DNA from: Rathayibacter sp. VKM Ac-2760
GTDB lineage: Bacteria; Actinomycetota; Actinomycetes; Actinomycetales; Microbacteriaceae
NCBI RefSeq assembly: GCF_009834185.1
Contig: NZ_CP047173.1
Location: 1,860,001 to 1,924,000 of the forward strand
DNA: 64,000 bases
Direction of reading: 5' to 3'
Of the stretch, positions 22,746 through 35,524 are shown one piece after another (the stretch's first letter is position 1; every line of letters starts with the position of its first letter). The notes beneath the pieces were generated by a model, which ran no database searches, was not told where the DNA came from, and saw nothing but the letters and a program-made list of their open reading frames with translations. The position numbers and the translations under genes are program-made.

Positions 22746-24998
22746 GTGGAGACCTGGCCCGGAACCGCCTACCCCTTGGGCGCCACCTTCGACGGAAGCG
22801 GCACGAACTTCGCCCTGTTCAGCGAGGCCGCCGAGCGCGTCGAGCTGTGCCTCTTCGAGGAGGACGGCACCGAGACGCGTGTCGAGGTGCTCGAGTCGGA
22901 CGCGTACGTCTGGCACTGCTACCTCCCGCAGGTCCAGCCCGGCCAGCGCTACGGCTACCGCGTCCACGGCGCGTACGACCCGGCCGGTGGACACCGCTGC
23001 AACCCCAACAAGCTGCTGCTCGACCCCTACGCGAAGGCCGTCTCGGGCGAGATCGACTGGGACCAGTCGCTCTTCTCGTACACTTTCGGCGACCCGGACT
23101 CGACCAACGACGAGGACTCGGCGCCGCACATGATGATGGGCGTCGTCATCAACCCGTTCTTCGACTGGGCCGGCGACCGCCGCCCGCGCACCTCCTACGA
23201 CAGCACGGTGATCTACGAGGCGCACGTGAAGGGGCTCACCAAGAGCCACCCGGACGTGCCGGAGGAGTTGCGCGGCACCTACGCCGGCGTCGCGCACCCC
23301 GCCGTGATCGCACACCTCAAGCACCTCGGCATCACCGCCCTCGAGCTGATGCCGGTGCACCAGTTCGTCAACGACTCGACGCTGATCGAGAAGGGCCTCT
23401 CGAACTACTGGGGCTACAACACGATCGGCTTCTTCGCGCCGCAGAACACCTACGGCGCCACGGGCGATCTGGGCCAGCAGGTCCAGGAGTTCAAGAGCAT
23501 GGTGAAGGCGCTGCACGCGGCCGGCATCGAGGTCATCCTCGACGTGGTCTACAACCACACCGCGGAGGGCAACCACCTCGGCCCGACGCTGTCGTTCCGC
23601 GGCATCGACAACGAGGCCTACTACCGCCTGGTCGACGACGACAAGCGCTACTACATGGACTACACCGGCACCGGCAACACGCTGAACGTGCGCCACCCGC
23701 ACTCGCTGCAGCTGATCATGGACTCGCTGCGCTACTGGGTGACCGAGATGCGCGTCGACGGCTTCCGCTTCGACCTCGCCTCGGCGCTGGCCCGCGAGTT
23801 CTACGACGTCGATCGGCTCTCCACCTTCTTCGAGCTCGTCCAGCAGGACCCGGTGGTCTCTCAGGTCAAGCTGATCGCCGAGCCGTGGGACGTCGGCCCC
23901 GGCGGCTACCAGGTCGGCAACTTCCCGCCGCAGTGGACGGAGTGGAACGGCAAGTACCGCGACACCGTCCGAGACTTCTGGCGCGGCGAGCCCTCGACCC
24001 TCGGCGAGTTCGCCTCGCGCCTCACCGGCTCGGCCGACCTCTACGCCCGCTCCGGCCGCTACCCGGTCGCCTCGATCAACTTCGTCACCGCGCACGACGG
24101 CTTCACCCTGCGCGACCTCGTCTCCTACAACGAGAAGCACAACGACGCCAACGGCGAGGACGGCAACGACGGCGAGTCGCACAACCGCTCCTGGAACCAC
24201 GGCGCCGAAGGCCCCACCGACGACCCGAAGGTGCTCGGCCTCCGTGCCCGCCAGCAGCGCAACTTCCTCGCGACGATGCTGATCTCGCAGGGCGTGCCGA
24301 TGATCCTGCACGGCGACGAGCTCGGCCGGACGCAGAACGGCAACAACAACACCTACGCGCAGGACAGCGAACTGACCTGGATCGACTGGGAGAAGGCCGA
24401 CAAGCCGCTCGTCGAGTTCACGGCGGCGCTCATCCGCCTGCGCGCCGAGCACCCGACCTTCCGCCGCGGCCGGTTCTTCGACGGGCGTCCCGTCCTGCGC
24501 GGCACCGGCGAGCCGCTGCCGGACATCGTCTGGTTCAAGGCCGACGGCACCGAGATGACGCCGTCGGACTGGGACTCGGGCCTGGACCGCTCGGTCGGCA
24601 TCTACCTCAACGGCAACGGGATCCGCGAGCGCGACGAGCGCGGCCAGCCGGTCGTGGACGACAGCTTCCTGCTCTACTTCAACGCCGACGACCTGGACGT
24701 CGAGTTCACGATCCCGAGCGACGAGTACGCGGTCGAGTGGGCCGTCCTGGTCGACACCGCGGGCGCCGAGGCCGACTCGGTCCCGCGGCCCGCCGGCGCG
24801 CTGCTCACCGTGCAGGCGAAGTCGCTCGTGATCCTTCAGGAGCACAGCGCCCCCGAGCCCGAGGTCGACCACTCGGTCGCCGCCTCGCTGGCCTCGCTCG
24901 CCGCGACCTCGGCGATCCCGATCATCACCACCACCGGCCACACCAGCCCCCACGCGGAGTCGACCGACGCCGCGACCGCCCCCTCGACAGGAGCCTGA
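22746..24998 (+). CDS. glgX: Glycogen debranching enzyme (isoamylase type)
   Basis: This 750-residue GH13_11 enzyme cleaves alpha-1,6 branches of glycogen. An N-terminal CBM48-like domain starts at YPLGATFDGSGTNFALFSEAA. The catalytic barrel shows DVVYNHTAEG near residue 270, DGFRFDLASAL near residue 339 (nucleophile), LIAEPWDVG near residue 379 (acid/base) and FVTAHDGFTL near residue 446. QGVPMILHGDELGRTQNGNNN is typical of GlgX. The GTG at 22746 is chosen because CAGAGGAG lies just upstream and translation starts next to the conserved PGTAYPLGA motif. The Ala/Ser/Thr-rich last 60 residues are unusual padding. treY follows after 2 nt. Confidence 0.95.
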   Translation: METWPGTAYPLGATFDGSGTNFALFSEAAERVELCLFEEDGTETRVEVLESDAYVWHCYLPQVQPGQRYGYRVHGAYDPAGGHRCNPNKLLLDPYAKAVSGEIDWDQSLFSYTFGDPDSTNDEDSAPHMMMGVVINPFFDWAGDRRPRTSYDSTVIYEAHVKGLTKSHPDVPEELRGTYAGVAHPAVIAHLKHLGITALELMPVHQFVNDSTLIEKGLSNYWGYNTIGFFAPQNTYGATGDLGQQVQEFKSMVKALHAAGIEVILDVVYNHTAEGNHLGPTLSFRGIDNEAYYRLVDDDKRYYMDYTGTGNTLNVRHPHSLQLIMDSLRYWVTEMRVDGFRFDLASALAREFYDVDRLSTFFELVQQDPVVSQVKLIAEPWDVGPGGYQVGNFPPQWTEWNGKYRDTVRDFWRGEPSTLGEFASRLTGSADLYARSGRYPVASINFVTAHDGFTLRDLVSYNEKHNDANGEDGNDGESHNRSWNHGAEGPTDDPKVLGLRARQQRNFLATMLISQGVPMILHGDELGRTQNGNNNTYAQDSELTWIDWEKADKPLVEFTAALIRLRAEHPTFRRGRFFDGRPVLRGTGEPLPDIVWFKADGTEMTPSDWDSGLDRSVGIYLNGNGIRERDERGQPVVDDSFLLYFNADDLDVEFTIPSDEYAVEWAVLVDTAGAEADSVPRPAGALLTVQAKSLVILQEHSAPEPEVDHSVAASLASLAATSAIPIITTTGHTSPHAESTDAATAPSTGA

Positions 24999-25000
24999 CG

Positions 25001-27316
25001 TTGCGACTGCCCGCCTCCACCTACCGACTCCAGATCCGCTCCGGCTTCGATCTCGACGAGGCCGCGAAGGTGGCCGACTACGTGCGCTCCCTCGGCGCCG
25101 ACTGGCTGTACTTCTCCCCGCTGCTGACCGCCGAGCCCGGCTCGGACCACGGCTACGACGTCGTCGACCACTCCCAGGTCGACCCGGCCCGCGGCGGCGG
25201 CGAGGGCCTCGCCCACGCCTCCGCGGCGGCGAAGAAGGAGGGCCTCGGCGTCCTCATCGACATCGTGCCGAACCACATGGGCGTCGCGACTCCGGTCGAG
25301 AACGCCTGGTGGTGGGATCTGCTGAAGAACGGGCGGAACTCCCGCTACGCCACGGCCTTCGACATCGACTGGGAGGCGGGCGCCGGCAAGCTGCGCGTGC
25401 CGATCCTGGGTGACGGCGCCAGTGAGGGCGACAGCGACAGCGAGCTGGACGCGCTCGCGGTCGTCGGCGACGAGCTGCACTACTACGAGAACCGCCTGCC
25501 GATCGCGCCCGGCACCGCCGAGCCCGGCGACTCCGGCCGCACCGTGCACGCCCGGCAGAGCTACGAGCTGGTCAACTGGCGCCGCGCCGACGCCGAGCTG
25601 AACTACCGCCGCTTCTTCGCGGTGAACACCCTCGCCGCGATCACGGTCGAGCGGCCCGAGGTCTTCGACGCCTCGCACGTCGAGATCGTCCGCTGGTTCA
25701 CCGAGGGACTCGCCGACGGACTGCGCGTCGACCACCCGGACGGCCTGGCCGACCCGGGCGGCTACCTGGACGACCTCGCTCGGGCTATCGACGGCGCGCC
25801 CGTCTGGGTGGAGAAGATCCTCGAGGGCGACGAGCAGCTGCCGGCGCACTGGGCGACGGTCGGCACCACCGGCTACGACGCCCTCGCGGACATCGACCGC
25901 ATCCTGGTCGACCCGGATGCGCGTCCGGTGCTCGAGGGCCTCGACGCCGAGCTCGGCGACGGCGGCGCTCCGGTCGAGTGGGCCGACCTGATCCACGACA
26001 CCAAGCGCGGCATCGCCGACGGCATCCTCCGCTCCGAGGTGCTGCGCCTGGCCCGCCTGATCCCGCAGGTCGACGGCGCGGACGACGCGATCGCCGAACT
26101 GCTCGCGACCTTCCCGGTCTACCGCAGCTACCTGCCCTACGGCGCCGAGCACCTCGAGCACGCGCGGCTCGACGCGCGGCACCGCCGCCCGGAGATCGCC
26201 GCGACGATCGACGAGGTCGCCGCGCTGCTCGAGGAGACCGGCACTCCCGTGTCGGTCCGCTTCCAGCAGACCTCCGGCATGGTGATGGCGAAGGGCGTCG
26301 AGGACACGGCGTTCTACCGCTTCAGCCGCCTCACCTCGCTCAACGAGGTCGGCGCCGATCCGGACGAGTTCTCGATCGACCTCGAGGAGTTCCACCGCCG
26401 CCAGGGTGTGCGCCAGGCGTCGTTCCCGGCCTCGCTCACCACGCTGTCGACGCACGACACCAAGCGCGGCGAGGACACCCGCGCCCGCATCACCGCCCTC
26501 GCCGAGGACGCCGAGGCGTGGGCCGAGACGCTCCGCTCGCTGCACGAGCTCGTCGGCTTCGGCGACGGACCCGTCGAGCACCTGCTCTGGGAGGCGATCG
26601 TCGGGTCCTGGCCCGCGTCGCGCGAGCGCCTGCACGCCTACGCCGAGAAGGCGTCGCGCGAGGCCGGCAGCTCGACCATGTGGACCGCGCCGGACGAGGC
26701 GTTCGAGAAGCGGATGCACGCGGCCGTCGACGCCGCGTTCGACGACGCGGCCGTGCGCCGCCTGATCGAGGACACCGTCGCCCGGGTCTCGGCCGCCGGC
26801 TGGTCGAACAGCCTGTCGGCGAAGGCCGTTCAGCTGACGGCCCCGGGCATCCCGGACGTCTACCAGGGCAGCGAGCTGTGGGAGACGTCGCTCGTCGACC
26901 CCGACAACCGCCGCCCGGTCGACTTCGCCGAGCGCCGCGCGCTGCTCGAGCGGATCGACGACGGCTGGCTGCCGGAGATCGACGCGGAGGGCGCGGCCAA
27001 GCTGCTCGTGACCTCGCGGGCGCTGCGCCTGCGCCGTGACCGGCCGGAGCTGTTCACGCGCTACGCCGCCGTCCCCGCCATCGGGCCGGCCGCCGAGCAC
27101 GCGATCGCCTTCGACCGCGGCGGCGCGCTGACGGTCGCCACCCGACTGCCCGCGCGCCTCGCGGCCGAGGGCGGCTGGGGCGAGACCCTGATCGTCCTCC
27201 CCGGGCACCCGGTCGTGGACGTCCTCACCGGGCGCACCTTCGCCGGCGGGCCGACCGCCGTCGCGGAGATCCTCGGCGGCGGCTACCCGGTCGCCCTGCT
27301 CGTGCCGGTCGCCTGA
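25001..27316 (+). CDS. treY: Malto-oligosyltrehalose synthase
   Basis: This 771-residue GH13_26 enzyme converts the reducing end of maltodextrin to a trehalosyl unit by intramolecular transglucosylation. Family marks are STYRLQIRSGFDLDEA at the N-terminus, GSDHGYDVVDHSQVDPA, DIVPNHMGVA near residue 90, DGLRVDHPDGLADP near residue 243 (nucleophile), WVEKILEGDEQL (acid/base) and STHDTKRGEDTRAR near residue 485. The usual size is 700-850 residues. The start is TTG at 25001 with AGGAG about 8 nt upstream, and no better start precedes the motif. It sits between glgX and treZ in one operon. Confidence 0.95.
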   Translation: MRLPASTYRLQIRSGFDLDEAAKVADYVRSLGADWLYFSPLLTAEPGSDHGYDVVDHSQVDPARGGGEGLAHASAAAKKEGLGVLIDIVPNHMGVATPVENAWWWDLLKNGRNSRYATAFDIDWEAGAGKLRVPILGDGASEGDSDSELDALAVVGDELHYYENRLPIAPGTAEPGDSGRTVHARQSYELVNWRRADAELNYRRFFAVNTLAAITVERPEVFDASHVEIVRWFTEGLADGLRVDHPDGLADPGGYLDDLARAIDGAPVWVEKILEGDEQLPAHWATVGTTGYDALADIDRILVDPDARPVLEGLDAELGDGGAPVEWADLIHDTKRGIADGILRSEVLRLARLIPQVDGADDAIAELLATFPVYRSYLPYGAEHLEHARLDARHRRPEIAATIDEVAALLEETGTPVSVRFQQTSGMVMAKGVEDTAFYRFSRLTSLNEVGADPDEFSIDLEEFHRRQGVRQASFPASLTTLSTHDTKRGEDTRARITALAEDAEAWAETLRSLHELVGFGDGPVEHLLWEAIVGSWPASRERLHAYAEKASREAGSSTMWTAPDEAFEKRMHAAVDAAFDDAAVRRLIEDTVARVSAAGWSNSLSAKAVQLTAPGIPDVYQGSELWETSLVDPDNRRPVDFAERRALLERIDDGWLPEIDAEGAAKLLVTSRALRLRRDRPELFTRYAAVPAIGPAAEHAIAFDRGGALTVATRLPARLAAEGGWGETLIVLPGHPVVDVLTGRTFAGGPTAVAEILGGGYPVALLVPVA

Positions 27317-27367
27317 CCCGGCCCGCTCCCTCCCTCCCGACCCGCTCGAACGACCCTGGAGAACCCC

Positions 27368-29167
27368 GTGATCAGCACGACGCCCTACCGCTACGCCCTG
27401 CCCGCCTCCGGACCCGAGCGCTTCGACGTGTGGGCGCCCGAGGCGTCCACCGTCGAGCTCGCACTCGGCGAGGGCGGCGCGGTCGCCATGGCCCGCTTCG
27501 GCGACGAGGGCTGGTGGCGGGTCTCCGGGGCGGTCACCGCGACGGGCGAGGTCGACTACGGCTACCTGGTCGACGGGAAGGGTCCGTTCCCGGACCCGCG
27601 CTCGCGTCGCCAGCCCGGCGGCGTGCACGAGCTGTCGCGCAGCTACGACCCGGAGGCGTTCGAGTGGGCCGACGGGGCCTGGACGGGGCGGCAGCTCGCC
27701 GGCGCCGTGATCTACGAGCTGCACGTCGGCACGTTCACCCCCGACGGCACGCTCGACTCGGCGGCGGGCAAGCTCGAGCACCTGCGCTCGATCGGCGTGG
27801 ACTTCATCGAGGTCCTGCCGGTCAACGCGGTGAACGGCACGCACAACTGGGGCTACGACGGCGTCCTCTGGTACGCCGTCTCGGAGGCCTACGGCGGACC
27901 GGAGGCGTACCAGCGCTTCGTCGACGCGGCGCACCGCGCGGGCCTGGGCATCGTGCAGGACGTGGTATACAACCACCTCGGCCCGAGCGGCAACTACCTG
28001 CCCGAGTTCGGCCCGTACCTCAAGAACGAGAAGGCCAACACCTGGGGCAGCTCGATCAACCTCGACGGGGAGGGCTCGGACGTCGTCCGCGGCTACATCC
28101 TCGACAACGCGCTGATGTGGCTGCGCGACTACCACGTCGACGCGCTCCGGCTCGACGCGGTGCACGCCCTCTCGGACGAGCGCGCCGTGCACGTGCTCGA
28201 GGAGATGGCGGCCGAGGTCGCCGTGCTCTCGGCCGACGTCGGGCGCCCGCTGACCCTGATCGCGGAGTCGGACCTCAACGACCCGAAGCTGATCACGCCG
28301 CGTGAGGCGGGCGGCTACGGACTCGACGCGCAGTGGAGCGACGACTTCCATCACGCCGTGCATGTCGCTCTGACCGGCGAGACGACCGGCTACTACGAGG
28401 ACTTCGCCCCGCTCGGCGCCCTCGGCAAGGTGCTCACCCGCGGCTTCTTCCACGACGGGACCCTCTCCACCTTCCGGGGCCGTCACCACGGCCGCCCGAT
28501 CGACACCGAGCGGATGCCCGCCTGGCGTCTCGTGGTCTGCAGCCAGAACCACGACCAGATCGGCAACCGCGCGATCGGCGACCGCCTGACCGCGACGCTC
28601 GACGAGGGCCGGCTCGCGATCGCAGCCGCGCTGACGCTGCTCGGTCCGTTCACGCCGATGCTCTTCATGGGCGAGGAGTGGGCCGCGTCGACGCCGTGGC
28701 AGTTCTTCACCTCGCACCCGGAGAAGGACCTCGGCGAGGCGACCGCGAAGGGCCGCATCGAGGAGTTCGCGAAGATGGGCTGGGACCCGGAGGTCGTACC
28801 CGACCCGCAGGACCCCGAGACCTTCGAGCGCTCCAAGCTGGACTGGTCGGAGGCCGAGGAGGGGCGACACGCGCGCACCCTCGCGGTGTACCGGGAGCTC
28901 GCGGCGCTGCGCCGCCGCTTCCCCGAGCTGACCGACCCGCGCTTCGGCTCGGTGCGCGTCGAGCTCGACGAGGAAGAGCGCTGGCTCACGCTCGGCCGCG
29001 GCCGGGTGACGATCGCGATCAACGTCGGCGAGGCTCCGGTCCGCGTCCCGCTGCCCGAGGTGGCGGAGTCGCTCCTCGCGGTGGGCGAGTACGCGGTCCA
29101 GCCGGGCGACACCGAGGTCGACCTCGGCGCCTCCTCTCTGCTCATCACGCTCTCCGACTTCGAGTAG
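27368..29167 (+). CDS. treZ: Malto-oligosyltrehalose trehalohydrolase
   Basis: This 599-residue GH13_10 enzyme releases trehalose from the malto-oligosyltrehalose made by TreY. The N-terminal E-set domain begins at FDVWAPEASTVEL. The barrel shows YELHVGTFTPDGT, DVVYNHLGPSGNYL near residue 200, DALRLDAVHAL near residue 258 (nucleophile), LIAESDLNDP near residue 297 (acid/base) and VCSQNHDQIGNR near residue 392. FMGEEWAASTPWQFFTSH is typical of TreZ. The GTG at 27368 has a TGGAGAA site upstream and is 51 nt after treY. It ends 16 nt from the convergent small-protein gene. Confidence 0.96.
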   Translation: MISTTPYRYALPASGPERFDVWAPEASTVELALGEGGAVAMARFGDEGWWRVSGAVTATGEVDYGYLVDGKGPFPDPRSRRQPGGVHELSRSYDPEAFEWADGAWTGRQLAGAVIYELHVGTFTPDGTLDSAAGKLEHLRSIGVDFIEVLPVNAVNGTHNWGYDGVLWYAVSEAYGGPEAYQRFVDAAHRAGLGIVQDVVYNHLGPSGNYLPEFGPYLKNEKANTWGSSINLDGEGSDVVRGYILDNALMWLRDYHVDALRLDAVHALSDERAVHVLEEMAAEVAVLSADVGRPLTLIAESDLNDPKLITPREAGGYGLDAQWSDDFHHAVHVALTGETTGYYEDFAPLGALGKVLTRGFFHDGTLSTFRGRHHGRPIDTERMPAWRLVVCSQNHDQIGNRAIGDRLTATLDEGRLAIAAALTLLGPFTPMLFMGEEWAASTPWQFFTSHPEKDLGEATAKGRIEEFAKMGWDPEVVPDPQDPETFERSKLDWSEAEEGRHARTLAVYRELAALRRRFPELTDPRFGSVRVELDEEERWLTLGRGRVTIAINVGEAPVRVPLPEVAESLLAVGEYAVQPGDTEVDLGASSLLITLSDFE

Positions 29168-29182
29168 CGGGTACGGGCCGGA

Positions 29183-29623
29183 TCAGCGCGCCGGCGCGGA
29201 GTGCTCCGCGTCGGCGATGATCCGCACGCCGTCGTCGTGCACGAGCAGCAGGGCGCGCAGCGGCATCGCCCGCCTGTGGCAGGCGGCGCTGAGCTGGCGG
29301 GCGAGCACCCGGTCGGTCTCGCCGAGGAACGCCCGGCCCGGGCGCTCGAGAGCGAAGGCGAGCGAGCCGACGTCGTGGTGGGCCACTGCCTTGGCGAGCG
29401 TCGCGACGATCCGCTCGGTCTTCTCCTCGTCCGGGTGCACGGGCAGCCCGTCGACCGGGTAGAGGATCGGCAGCTGGTAGCCGGCCCGGTCGAGCAGGAT
29501 CGGCCAGAGTGCGCGCCGGTAGGCGGGGCCGATCAGCGAGGAGACGCGCTCGCGCAGGTCGCGGTCCTCGTGCAGCGGGACGTCGAGGGCCGAGGGGTGG
29601 GGTGCTGGTTCGATGGTCGTCAT
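29183..29623 (-). CDS. Conserved hypothetical protein linked to dnaE2
   Basis: This 146-residue soluble protein has no recognised domain. The visible pattern is LYPVDGLPVHPDEE near residue 52, GSLAFALERPGRA near residue 84, a basic Arg/His-rich stretch (ARQLSAACHRRAMPLRALL) and a C-terminal DGVRIIADA. Similar small proteins with LERPG and an R...GV end recur in Actinobacteria. It lies 56 nt downstream of dnaE2 on the same strand and so may be induced with the mutasome. A GAGAGAGCG site precedes the ATG at 29623. A role in DNA damage tolerance is guilt by association only. Confidence 0.75.
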   Translation of the reverse strand: MTTIEPAPHPSALDVPLHEDRDLRERVSSLIGPAYRRALWPILLDRAGYQLPILYPVDGLPVHPDEEKTERIVATLAKAVAHHDVGSLAFALERPGRAFLGETDRVLARQLSAACHRRAMPLRALLLVHDDGVRIIADAEHSAPAR

Positions 29624-29679
29624 GGTGTCGCTCTCTCGCGGGTCGTGCGGGCGCCGGAGCGCTCGCGGTGCTGTCTCGG

Positions 29680-33093
<3,414 letters not shown>

Positions 33094-33174
33094 CGGGGGC
33101 TCCTTCGGTCGTCGTGCGCGGGAGGGATCGGATCGTGCCCGGGAGGTCGTCACGGGCGGGCGGCGCGCGGGGCG

Positions 33175-34782
33175 TCAGTCGTAGCGGGCCTCGGCCGCCC
33201 ACTCTCCGTCGAGGCAGAGCAGCAGCCAGGCCACGCCGTCGGAGTCGACGACCTGGAAGCGGTCGTAGCGGACGGCGGTGCGCGCGTCCCACCACCGCTC
33301 GTCGATCGGCCAGGGGCCGGCCCAGCCCGTCACCGGCTGCAGGCGGGACTGCGAGGAGCCGGGCGCGAAGTAGGCGGGCACCGAGGTGAGCGAGCCGCGG
33401 CCGTCGACCGAGACCGGCTCGCCCCGCGGCCCCCGCACCAGGACCGCCGCGGGCTCGGCGAAGACCGTCGGAGGCAGGGGCGGCGGCAGCGCTCCCGGCC
33501 AGGGCAGCCCGCGCGGCCGGGCGTCTCCGGGCTCGCGATCGCCCCAGGGGATCAGGTGCTGGCGATCGCGGAGCGAGCGGCCCCCGCCGACCGACGCCGT
33601 GACGACGGCCTCGTGGCCGAGCATGCTCTGCACCCGGCTGAGACCGTGGTGCACCCGCTCCTCCGGAGCCGTGCCCCAGAGCCCCTGCTCGTGGTGGCCG
33701 ATCGCGTCGACCGCCTCGGGCTCGACCGAGAGGCGCGCGATCGGCGCGCCGAGCCCGGCGTCGATCGCGCCGCTGCCCTGGAGCTGCCAGCGCAGCCGGT
33801 CGACGACATCGCCCGGGGTGAACCAGCGCGGGTGCAGCCAGCTGCGCGAGGACACCTCGCCGCGGTCGCTGACGACCTCGATCCGGATCGCCGTCGCGAC
33901 CAGCTGCGCCCGGGTGAGCCCGGCGACGAACTCCTCCGCCGGGACGCGGAAGGCGAAGGCGGCCTGATCGATCCGGTCCAGCGGCGGCTCGAACTCGAGC
34001 GCGCGGTCGAGCCGCTCGGGCGGCAGCCGCGGGACGACCGTCTCGATCTCGGCGCCCGAGGCCAGCACGTGCGCGCGCGCCCCGTCGGGGCCGAACCGCG
34101 CGGAGACGTCGTCGCGGGGCAGCTGCGCGAAGGCGCCGAGGGTCCGCACGCCCAGCCGGCGCAGCAGCGCGATCAGGTCCTCGCCCTTCACGGGCGCCCT
34201 GGTGCGCGTGCCGACGGCCTCGGTCTCGAGCGCGTCGAGCGGGAGGGGGGCCAGGAAGGCGGCGCTCTCGCCGGCCGGCACGATCGACACCGCGGTGCCG
34301 GAGTGCTTGGCGGCCAGCTCGGAGGCGAAGAGGCCGTCGGCGACCCCGGCGCGCGCCAGCGGGACGCCCAGCTCGGCGAGCCGGTGCAGCACGGCCTCCG
34401 CCGCGGACTGCTCGCTGCCGTAGTACCGACGGGGCCCCCGGGCGCGGATCGCGCAGAGACCGGGGCGGATCAGCTGCACCCCCGGCGTGATCTCCTCCAG
34501 CGCCTGCACCAGCGGCTCGAAGGCGCGGTGGTCGAGCACGGGGTCGTAGGGGAGCACGGCGAGCCCCGTGCAGCGCGACTGCGCCTCGCGGATCCGCATC
34601 CCGCGGCGGACGCCCTCGGCCCGCGCCCCGGGGGAGCAGGCGAACACCCGGCTCTTCTCGGTGAGCGCGAGGGGCGTCTCCGCGTCGAGCCCGGCGTCCG
34701 CCGCGGCGGCGAGCAGGGGCCAGTCGGGGCACCAGACGAGGATCGTGCGGCGCAGCTCGAGAGCGCTTGCGGAACGGCTCAT
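33175..34782 (-). CDS. imuB: ImuB, catalytically inactive Y-family polymerase-like protein
   Basis: This 535-residue protein aligns with the Y-family layout but lacks the catalytic acids. The N-terminal motif is ILVWCPDWPLLAA where active enzymes have a D-x-D strand, and the SxDE site is replaced by RRYYGSEQSA near residue 120. Finger and little-finger regions follow (GVADGLFASELAAKHSG, LRRLGVRTLGAFAQLP). In mycobacteria ImuB is a hub binding the beta clamp and DnaE2. A plausible clamp contact lies in the central part but I cannot fix it. It sits between imuA' (1-nt gap) and dnaE2 in one operon. Confidence 0.92.
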   Translation of the reverse strand: MSRSASALELRRTILVWCPDWPLLAAAADAGLDAETPLALTEKSRVFACSPGARAEGVRRGMRIREAQSRCTGLAVLPYDPVLDHRAFEPLVQALEEITPGVQLIRPGLCAIRARGPRRYYGSEQSAAEAVLHRLAELGVPLARAGVADGLFASELAAKHSGTAVSIVPAGESAAFLAPLPLDALETEAVGTRTRAPVKGEDLIALLRRLGVRTLGAFAQLPRDDVSARFGPDGARAHVLASGAEIETVVPRLPPERLDRALEFEPPLDRIDQAAFAFRVPAEEFVAGLTRAQLVATAIRIEVVSDRGEVSSRSWLHPRWFTPGDVVDRLRWQLQGSGAIDAGLGAPIARLSVEPEAVDAIGHHEQGLWGTAPEERVHHGLSRVQSMLGHEAVVTASVGGGRSLRDRQHLIPWGDREPGDARPRGLPWPGALPPPLPPTVFAEPAAVLVRGPRGEPVSVDGRGSLTSVPAYFAPGSSQSRLQPVTGWAGPWPIDERWWDARTAVRYDRFQVVDSDGVAWLLLCLDGEWAAEARYD

Positions 34783-34783
34783 C

Positions 34784-35518
34784 TCACACCGCCCGCTCGT
34801 GCAGGGTCCGCTCCTGAAGGCGAGCCGGCCCGCCGAGCACGCCGAAGGGGTGCGCGGTGCCGGGCATGCTCATCCGCACGGTGCGCACCCGCGTGCCCGC
34901 TCGGCCGACGACGTCGACGAGCGCCTCTCTGGTGCGCAGATAGCCGTGGCCGGCGCCGAGCCCCTCCCAGCGGCTGCTGCGGATGCTGAGGCGCGCCTCG
35001 GCCTGGGGCCACTCGCCGAGGACGACGAGCGCCGCTCCGCGCTGCCGCAGGCGGGCCCCCAGCCGCGAGACGTCGGCCGAGGAGACGGAGGCGGGCGGGC
35101 GGGTCAGCACGACGGTGAGGACGTCGACCAGGGCCGCGGTGACCGTGAGCCAGTGCTCGGCGGGGGAGGGCACGAGCACCAGCCGCTCGAGATCGATCCC
35201 GAGGCCCGCCGCCGCCTCGGCGCCGAACTCGGGGACGCCGACGACGCCGCACCAGGAGCCCTCGGAGGACGGCCCGGCCAGCAGCCCCATCGCCAGGCTC
35301 ATCGAGCCCTCGACCGAATAGGCGGCGCCCTGCTTGAGCGACCCGCCGGGCAGCACCGAGGCGAAGGCCGGCAGGGTCGCCAGGCTCTTCGACTCGAGCG
35401 TCGTCGCCTGCATGTCGCGGATCCGCGACTGCAGCTCCTTCACCGACGCGAGCTGCCGCAGCAGCGGCTCCGCGGTGTCGGCGACCCCCGGGGAGGGGTG
35501 CGGGGAAGGGGGGCTCAT
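34784..35518 (-). CDS. imuA': ImuA' (mutasome accessory protein, RecA-like)
   Basis: This 244-residue protein, first in the imuA'-imuB-dnaE2 operon, keeps a RecA-like core: LPGGSLKQGAAYSVEGSMSLAMGLL near residue 52, VGVPEFGAEAAAGLGIDLERLVLV near residue 92, and a central region ending with VLGEWPQAEARLSIR. The Walker A lysine is not present (E-G-S-M-S instead of a GK[ST] loop), so ATP binding may be lost, as reported for ImuA' relatives. The ATG at 35518 is chosen because a consensus SOS promoter predicts transcription starting exactly there. Alternative upstream in-frame starts would overlap the LexA box. Confidence 0.88.
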   Translation of the reverse strand: MSPPSPHPSPGVADTAEPLLRQLASVKELQSRIRDMQATTLESKSLATLPAFASVLPGGSLKQGAAYSVEGSMSLAMGLLAGPSSEGSWCGVVGVPEFGAEAAAGLGIDLERLVLVPSPAEHWLTVTAALVDVLTVVLTRPPASVSSADVSRLGARLRQRGAALVVLGEWPQAEARLSIRSSRWEGLGAGHGYLRTREALVDVVGRAGTRVRTVRMSMPGTAHPFGVLGGPARLQERTLHERAV

Positions 35519-35524
35519 CTGCCC

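Noticed and set aside
24200..24300. Prophage or insertion sequence in the window
   Set aside because: No transposase, integrase, capsid or terminal-repeat signature was found anywhere in the 64 kb.
33175..34782. Active Y-family lesion-bypass polymerase
   Set aside because: The catalytic acids are replaced (WCPDW and YYGSEQ), so it is ImuB, an inactive hub protein.
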